From contig JBQCGD010000192.1 of NCBI GenBank assembly GCA_051955985.1, forward strand, positions 1 to 64,000: a DNA stretch of 64,000 nucleotides, given 5' to 3'. Below, piece by piece: positions 58,714 through 64,000 of this stretch. The stretch's first letter is position 1. Every line of letters begins with the position of its first letter. The notes beneath the pieces are model-generated. The model had not been told where the DNA came from, searched no databases, and was given only the letters and a program-made list of their open reading frames with translations. The translations under genes were made by a program, and so were the position numbers. The stretch is from DATKPA01 sp051955985 (GTDB taxonomy: Bacteria; Planctomycetota; Phycisphaerae; WQYP01).

Positions 58714-59523
58714 TCAGGCCAGCAGCTTCTCGCCAAACAGTGTAGCGGCATTGGCGGTCGTTTGCCGCGCCAATTCCTCGAGCGTCGTTCCCCGCAGCCC
58801 GGCCACAAACCGCGCCGTGTGCACCACGTGCGACGGCTCGTTTGTTTTGACCTTCCGCACCGGTTCCGGTGACAGGTAGGGCGCATCGGTCTCAAGTAGC
58901 AGCCGGTCCGCTGGAACCATTTTGGCCGCCGATTGCACGTCCGCCGCATTCTTGTACGTGACAATCCCGGTAATGCCGATGTACGCCCCCAGCTTGAGCC
59001 ACGCTTCGCATTCCGCGGGCGTCCCGGTGAAGCAATGCACGACAAAGCGCAACTCCGGGAAGGACTTCATGATTTCAATGGCATCCGCGTGCGCCTCCCG
59101 GACGTGCAGCACCACCGGCAGCCCCACGCGCCGGGCGATCTCCAACTGGTTCGTAAAAACCCCCTTCTGAAGCAGCCGGGGCGAGAAATCGTAATGGTAG
59201 TCCAGCCCGCATTCGCCAAGGGCGAGCACCTTCGGCTCGTGCCTGAGCCGGTTCTCGAGGAAGCCCTCGTAACCATCCTCGGTATCCGCAGCATGATGCG
59301 GATGAATGCCCAGTGCCGCGAAGACGGCGGGATGGTCCCGTGCGATCGACAGGGCCTTGTTGTGATCGTCCGTGTGCGTGCCGATGGTGATGAAGCGCGA
59401 CACCGGGATCGCCACCCCCCCGCTCCCCCCTACTGCCGCCGGCGCTGCTGCCCGTGCGAGCACCTGTTCGACATTCTCGAACAGGCCGGGGTAACTCAAA
59501 TGGCAATGGGAGTCGATCAGCAT
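58714..59523 (-). CDS. TatD-family metal-dependent hydrolase
   Basis: The 269-residue TIM-barrel nuclease has metal ligands Asp4, His6 and His8 (IDSHCH), Glu in LALGECGLDYHYD, His in VLHVREAHAD, His in VVHCFTG and Asp in LLETDAPYLSPEP. TatD enzymes have 3'-5' exonuclease activity and roles in DNA or tRNA quality control. It contains an Ala/Gly-rich loop near residues 26-38. Probably co-transcribed with moxR. Confidence 0.94.
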   Translation of the reverse strand: MLIDSHCHLSYPGLFENVEQVLARAAAPAAVGGSGGVAIPVSRFITIGTHTDDHNKALSIARDHPAVFAALGIHPHHAADTEDGYEGFLENRLRHEPKVLALGECGLDYHYDFSPRLLQKGVFTNQLEIARRVGLPVVLHVREAHADAIEIMKSFPELRFVVHCFTGTPAECEAWLKLGAYIGITGIVTYKNAADVQSAAKMVPADRLLLETDAPYLSPEPVRKVKTNEPSHVVHTARFVAGLRGTTLEELARQTTANAATLFGEKLLA

Positions 59524-59531
59524 GAAAAAAA

Positions 59532-59561
59532 TTGTATTCCGGGAATCCTCGCAGGTATAGT
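59532..59561 (+). promoter_or_regulatory. Candidate promoter of the hybrid sensor kinase
   Basis: TTGTAT (59532-59537), an 18-base spacer and TATAGT (59556-59561) lie 72 bases before the kinase start codon. It is a fair sigma70 match. Confidence 0.55.
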
Positions 59562-59632
59562 GTGCGGGTGCGTGCGTCGAGTAACCTGACTGTTCGTGGG
59601 CCATTTCTTTCGACGCTCCTTGAAGTGCGACG

Positions 59633-61609
59633 ATGAATGATTGGGCAGATCGTTCAGAGCTTGTGCCCGTGGCGAACCGCCAGGATCGCCGCCGAGCGGA
59701 ATCTGCCGCCCTTCGCATTGCCTCTATTTACCTTGTTTTCGGCTTGCTCTGGATCGCGCTTTCGGATGTATGCGTTGCTTATCTTGCACGAATGACCGGT
59801 GATCCGTTCCGGCTGTTCTCGCGCTTCGAGATGGTGAAGGGCTTCTTTTTCGTCACCATTACCGCCGTCCTCCTCTTCTTCCTCGCACGCAGCTACGCCC
59901 GGTCCCTGTCCGCCACCCGGCTCCGCACCCGCCGCACCCTTGCCCACATCGCGCGCGATTACCAGATCCTTTTCCAGAATAACCCGCTCCCCATGTGGAT
60001 ATTCGATCCCCAGACGCTCCGCATCCTCGACGCCAACAACCAGGCCCTCCTCACCTACGGCTATTCGCGAGAAGAATTCCTCCACCTCGACATCTCGCAG
60101 CTCCGTCCGCCTGAGAAGATCCCCCATCTCCTGGACGCTCTTGCGACGCTGCCCCCCGGCGTTCAGCGCAGCGGCCCCACGACGCACCGTAAAAAGAATG
60201 GCGAAACCTTCAGCGTCGAAGTCATCGGGCATTCCATCGAGTTCAACCATATCCCCGCGCGCTTTGTCGTCGTCATCGACGTCACCGACCGCCTCCGCTC
60301 CGAAAAGGCCCTCGAGGAATACCGGCATCGCCTCGAACAGCGCGTGCAGGAACGCACGGCGGATCTCTCGGCCGTCAACCAGCACCTCCAGCGGGAGATC
60401 GATGAACGCCACAAAATCGAAGCGGAACTGCGCGCCGCAAAGCAGCTCGCCGAACAGGCCAGCAACGCCAAAAGCATTTTCCTGGCCAATACGACACACG
60501 AAATCCGCACGCCGCTCACCAGCATCCTGGGTTACGCCGACCTGCTTGTCGATCCTTCCCTCTCCGAAGACCAGCGAGCGCAGTACCTCACCATCCTGCG
60601 TCAGAACGCCTCACACCTCCTTCGCATGATCGACGACCTCCTTGACCTCTCCCGCATCGAGACCGGCAACCTCCGGCTCATGCTCGATGACTACTCCCCG
60701 CTGGAACTCGCGGAGCAATCGCTCGAACTTCTCCGGCCCCGCGCCGCCGAAAAAGGGCTCTCGCTTTCCCTGGCCGCGGATGGCACTCTTCCCGAAGTGA
60801 TCCGTACCGATGGCGTCCGCCTCCGGCAGGTGCTCCTCAACCTCCTCAGCAATGCGATCAAGTTCACACCCACGGGCGCGGTTTCGCTGACCGTTTCCAA
60901 AATTCACGGGAACAACGCCAACGCGCCCTGGCTCCAATTCACGGTGGCCGACACAGGCATCGGCATCCCACCCGAACAGCACGAGCGCATTTTCGAACCC
61001 TTCCACCAGGTGGAACAATCCGGAAACCGTCGATTCGGCGGCGCCGGTCTCGGCCTGGCTATCTCGCGCAAACTCGTTGACCAGATGGGCGGGACCCTCG
61101 AACTCTCCAGCGAACCCGGCCGCGGGAGCATCTTCACGCTCAAGATTCCTTCCTTTGCTCCCGCTTCCCTCGTGCATGCTGCTCGCCCGATGGTGCAGCG
61201 GGAATCCCGCATCGAGGGCCGCGTCCTTCTTGCCGAAGACAACCCCAACATCCGGTGGCTTGTCGAGGAATACCTCCGCCGCGCCGGCGCCGCCGTGACC
61301 CCGGTCTCCAATGGTGCCCAGGCCCTCGCCGCGATTGAACGCGCTGCTCCCGCCCACCCGTTCGACCTTGTTCTTTTGGACATCAACATGCCCACAATGG
61401 ACGGTTCCGAGGCCATGGCCCGCATCCGCACCCTGGGTTACGCCGGACCGATCGTGGCCTTGACCGCGCACTCGAGCGCGGAGGAACAACATCGCTTCCT
61501 TCAGGCCGGATGGGATGCCGTCGCCGCCAAGCCCATCAACCGGCACACGTTCATTCCGCTGATCGCCCGCCTCATCGAGGAACGCCGGCAGGCCGCCGTG
61601 CAGCAGTAA
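59633..61609 (+). CDS. Hybrid sensor histidine kinase (PAS, HisKA, HATPase, receiver)
   Basis: The 658-residue protein has two N-terminal membrane spans (IYLVFGLLWIALSDVCVAYL and GFFFVTITAVLLFFLA) around a short loop. A PAS domain (about 108-220; FQNNPLPMWIFDP) and coiled coil follow. HisKA has His289 (FLANTTHEIRTPL), and the ATPase domain has NLLSNAIKFTPTG, DTGIGIP and GAGLGLAISRKL. A C-terminal receiver has Asp583 (LVLLDINMP). It is likely a phosphorelay starter. Full set of kinase boxes is intact. Confidence 0.95.
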   Translation: MNDWADRSELVPVANRQDRRRAESAALRIASIYLVFGLLWIALSDVCVAYLARMTGDPFRLFSRFEMVKGFFFVTITAVLLFFLARSYARSLSATRLRTRRTLAHIARDYQILFQNNPLPMWIFDPQTLRILDANNQALLTYGYSREEFLHLDISQLRPPEKIPHLLDALATLPPGVQRSGPTTHRKKNGETFSVEVIGHSIEFNHIPARFVVVIDVTDRLRSEKALEEYRHRLEQRVQERTADLSAVNQHLQREIDERHKIEAELRAAKQLAEQASNAKSIFLANTTHEIRTPLTSILGYADLLVDPSLSEDQRAQYLTILRQNASHLLRMIDDLLDLSRIETGNLRLMLDDYSPLELAEQSLELLRPRAAEKGLSLSLAADGTLPEVIRTDGVRLRQVLLNLLSNAIKFTPTGAVSLTVSKIHGNNANAPWLQFTVADTGIGIPPEQHERIFEPFHQVEQSGNRRFGGAGLGLAISRKLVDQMGGTLELSSEPGRGSIFTLKIPSFAPASLVHAARPMVQRESRIEGRVLLAEDNPNIRWLVEEYLRRAGAAVTPVSNGAQALAAIERAAPAHPFDLVLLDINMPTMDGSEAMARIRTLGYAGPIVALTAHSSAEEQHRFLQAGWDAVAAKPINRHTFIPLIARLIEERRQAAVQQ

Positions 61610-61643
61610 TCCCCCTCCCACTTCGGTTGGAATGCGCTATTCC

Positions 61644-63485
61644 CTATCGCTTGCGCCCGGCGCGTTCTTTTTTCGCCGGCGTACTCCCGCTGCCGCCCCG
61701 CCCCGCCGCCTCCAACAGTTCCCGCGCCTGCGCCATCGCCGTTGCCGTGATCTCTTTGCCGGTCGTCATCTCCGCCAGTTCCTTGACACGGGATTCCCCT
61801 TCCATCACCGCCACGGTCGTGACCGTTTCCTTCCCGGTCGTCTCCTTCCGGATCGTCAAATGCCGGTCGGCAAAGCTTGCGATCTGCGGCAAATGCGTGA
61901 TGCACAACACCTGGTGCACGCCCGCCAGCGCCCGCAGCTTCTCCCCGATCACCGTCCCCATGCGTCCGCCGACGTTCGCATCGATCTCGTCGAACACCAG
62001 CACGCTCACCCGGTCCGCCTGTGCCAGGATTCCCTTGAGCGCCAGCATCACCCGCGACAACTCCCCGCCCGACGCAATCCGCCGCAGCGGCCGCGCCGGC
62101 TGCCCGGGGTTCGGCGCAATCATGAACTCCACCGTCTCCATCCCGGAGGCGGTCGTAAAATCCTCCACGCCCACCTTCATTTCCGAAAGAACGTCCCCCA
62201 TGGAGGCCGCCGCGGCCTTCGCGTTGGGCGTTCTGGCCTTCGCATTCTGCGCTTCGCCCAATACCTCGAGCCCCTGGAATTCAATGAGGAACTTCGCCTC
62301 CTTCATCCCGAGATCCGCCAGTTGGGCGTGCACGCGCGGAATCAGCTTCTCCGCCGCCTTGTGCCGCGCCGCCGTGAGTTCCTTCCCGATCGACCGCAGC
62401 GTTTTCTCCAGCCTGGCGATCATCTCGGCCGAGGCAGTCAAGTCCTCATCCTGCGCCCGCAGTTCTTCAATCTGTTTCCCGATTTGTTGCCGATAGGCGA
62501 GGACTTCATCCAGCCCCGCACCTGCCACGCGCCCGGTGTACTTGTCGATCAGTCGGTTCACGAGGTTCAGCCGGTCGTTCACCTCCGCAAGCTCCGCCGG
62601 ATCGAGATCCAGCTTGTCCACGTAGCGCCGCAGCGAAAAAGCCGCATCGTCGAGGCTCACCGTCGCCTCTTTCACCTGCGTGCTGATGCCGCCCAGCGAT
62701 TCGTCCAGTTCGCTCAGCTCCATCAGCACCGAGAGCGCCGCTTTCAGTCGCTCAATGATCGATCCCTCTTCCTCATACAGCGCCCCGTAAGCCGCCCCCG
62801 CTGTTCGTTTGATCTTCTCGAGGTTCGTCAGGAGCCGGCTGCGCGCCGTCAGCTCCTCGTGCTCCCCCGGCACGAGTTGCGCATCGTCAATTTCCTTGGC
62901 CTGGAATTCATACAATTCCAGTTGCTGCCGCCGCAGGGTCCGCGATGCCGACAAATCCTTCTGCTGCGTCATCAACGTCTGCCGCTGGTGGAAGATCTCC
63001 GCAAACTGCTGCCGCAGCTCCACCGACCCGCCGAACTCGTCGATCACCTGCAACTGGTTCGCCGGCTTCAGCAGGTACTGCGCATCATGCTGCCCATGCA
63101 CATCCACCAGGATCTCCCCCACCTGCTTCAGCATCGCGCCGGTGATCGGGTTGCCGTTGATCGACGCCGACGTCCGCCCCGACTCAAACAGCCGCCGCGA
63201 AATCAGCAGCTCCGGTTCTTTCTCCAGCGGCAGATCCGTCGCGTTTGCAATCTCCTGCCGCAGATTTTCCGAAGCAATGTGAAACACGCCCGACACCCGG
63301 CCCTCGCTGGCCCCCTTCCGCAGCATGTCCGTCGGCTGTCGCAGCCCCAGCAGGATTTCCAGCGCCCCGATCACCAGCGACTTCCCCGCCCCGGTCTGGC
63401 CGGTGAAACAATTCAACCCCGGATGCAGCTCGACCGTGATGTCCTGGATGACCGCCAGATTCTGAATGTGCAATTCGCGCAGCAA
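61644..63485 (-). CDS. recN: DNA repair protein RecN
   Basis: RecN is an SMC-like ATPase that holds DNA ends together during double-strand-break repair. The 613-residue protein has MLRELHIQNLAVIQDI, Walker A at 29-36 (GQTGAGKS; relatives usually have GETGAGKS), a long central coiled coil with a LIDKYTGR-type turn, signature SGGELSRVMLALKG, and Walker B VLVFDEIDANVGGRMG. TTG is chosen as start because GGGAGAG lies 6 bases upstream and the protein then begins exactly at the family N-terminus. A short Arg/Lys tail ends the protein. Confidence 0.94.
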   Translation of the reverse strand: MLRELHIQNLAVIQDITVELHPGLNCFTGQTGAGKSLVIGALEILLGLRQPTDMLRKGASEGRVSGVFHIASENLRQEIANATDLPLEKEPELLISRRLFESGRTSASINGNPITGAMLKQVGEILVDVHGQHDAQYLLKPANQLQVIDEFGGSVELRQQFAEIFHQRQTLMTQQKDLSASRTLRRQQLELYEFQAKEIDDAQLVPGEHEELTARSRLLTNLEKIKRTAGAAYGALYEEEGSIIERLKAALSVLMELSELDESLGGISTQVKEATVSLDDAAFSLRRYVDKLDLDPAELAEVNDRLNLVNRLIDKYTGRVAGAGLDEVLAYRQQIGKQIEELRAQDEDLTASAEMIARLEKTLRSIGKELTAARHKAAEKLIPRVHAQLADLGMKEAKFLIEFQGLEVLGEAQNAKARTPNAKAAAASMGDVLSEMKVGVEDFTTASGMETVEFMIAPNPGQPARPLRRIASGGELSRVMLALKGILAQADRVSVLVFDEIDANVGGRMGTVIGEKLRALAGVHQVLCITHLPQIASFADRHLTIRKETTGKETVTTVAVMEGESRVKELAEMTTGKEITATAMAQARELLEAAGRGGSGSTPAKKERAGRKR

Positions 63486-63821
63486 AACGTCTCTCCCTAG
63501 ACAAAGCGGACGGTATTCTAGCGTGGCAAGGACTCCTATCATATACCGAACGCCCAAATTGTTCCGCCGCCCCTCCCCGCAAGGTCCTATTACCCATGTC
63601 TCTTTTCGAAAAACTGTTTAAAATGTGGCCGTTTGCCGTTGCCCGTCGCGGTACGACATTTCGATATTGCCCCGAGGGGAAAGGTCTCAGGGCGGCGGCC
63701 GACCTTGTTTGTGTGTGAGGGCCGGCGGCGGTTTCCTGTCGCCATTTGTGTCCCCTCGGGGTTATGATTTCAGCGGATTCATCTCCGTGATTTTTACGTC
63801 CCCCTCTTCGTGTGAGGACCT
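63486..63821. other. Gap before the last response regulator, with distant inverted repeat
   Basis: No gene is supported in 336 bases. CCCCGAGGGGA at 63670-63680 and its exact complement TCCCCTCGGGG at 63751-63761 form an 11-bp inverted repeat 70 bases apart. They could be two operator half-sites or a large leader hairpin. No clear promoter seen. Confidence 0.5.
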
Positions 63822-64000
63822 ATGACCCTGCTGTTGATCGAAGATGATGCCTCCGTCCAGGAGCTCGTCACCGCCGTCCTCGAGAAAGCCGGATTCTCCG
63901 TCGATCTCGCCAAGGATGCCGCCACCGGCCACCGGCTTGCCCTCGCCGGCAAGTACGAAGTCATCATCCTCGACCTCGGCCTCCCCGACATGGACGGCCT
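63822..64000 (+). CDS. Response regulator, N-terminal part (runs off window)
   Basis: The visible 59 residues are the start of a receiver: MTLLLIEDDASVQELV with acidic Asp8-Asp9, then VIILDLGLPDMDG with phosphoacceptor Asp. The pattern is OmpR-like. GAGG lies 7 bases before the ATG. The output domain is outside the window. Confidence 0.9.
   Translation, partial: MTLLLIEDDASVQELVTAVLEKAGFSVDLAKDAATGHRLALAGKYEVIILDLGLPDMDG

Overview
The window is GC-rich, densely coded bacterial chromosome. The best fit is a Planctomycetota lineage close to Phycisphaerae, inferred from the combination of genes and not from any marker rRNA. Supporting features are PEP-CTERM exported proteins (4625-5575, 51171-53726), a dockerin-like tail, a DUF2911 protein, two OmpL-like beta-barrel porins, SPFH/band-7 pairs, and a Tat-exported isoquinoline-oxidoreductase-type molybdoenzyme. 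No rRNA, tRNA, CRISPR array, transposase or phage gene is visible.

Layout. 0-9 kb: an MhqO/MhqD-like pair behind a clear sigma70 promoter, a family-5 uracil-DNA glycosylase, a plant-like acyl-ACP desaturase, an RRM RNA-binding protein, a PEP-CTERM LamG protein, mnmA and a GT9 glycosyltransferase. 9-15 kb: the rpsF-ssb-rplI operon (no rpsR) and two tandem porin paralogues, all on the minus strand. 15.6-22 kb: yqeY and a polysaccharide cluster (GT2, nucleotidyltransferase-kinase fusion, EcbF/BcbF-type HAD phosphatase, nucleotidyltransferase, WcaF-like acyltransferase, divergent WcaI-like GT4). 22-26.6 kb: two band-7 proteins with a small membrane protein. 26.8-29.4 kb: molybdoenzyme subunits. 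29.5-37.1 kb: one tightly overlapping array encoding a DUF2911 protein, an exported PIG-L/ThuA-like protein, a 49-residue membrane peptide, a sodium:solute symporter, a half-length BshC-like protein, BshB1 and BshA. 37-39.7 kb: two-component proteins. 40-44 kb: two ABC exporters. 44-64 kb: a pseudo-rhomboid, a NarX/NarL-type pair, an amidohydrolase, an OmpA lipoprotein, a methyltransferase, an MFS carrier, pectate- and alginate-lyase-like exported enzymes, MoxR, TatD, a hybrid sensor kinase, RecN and the start of a response regulator.

Most notable is the 29.5-37.1 kb array. It looks like a bacillithiol-type thiol pathway in which the usual BshC ligase is replaced by a compact BshC-like protein, and in which synthesis genes are fused by overlap to an exported deacetylase and a symporter with a tiny partner peptide. 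This suggests a combined synthesis and salvage or conjugate-recycling system.

Two genome-scale signals stand out. The plus strand is strongly G-rich over C on the left, regardless of gene direction, and strongly C-rich on the right, with the switch at roughly 35-40 kb; by the usual convention this is a replication-terminus-like skew maximum. Intergenic DNA also carries several unrelated families of tandem 7-base and 9-base words (most beginning at or just after stop codons, two arranged as large inverted repeats), a triplicated 35-base repeat upstream of rpsF, and two homologous copies of a ~140-base element at 1-138 and 54111-54247.
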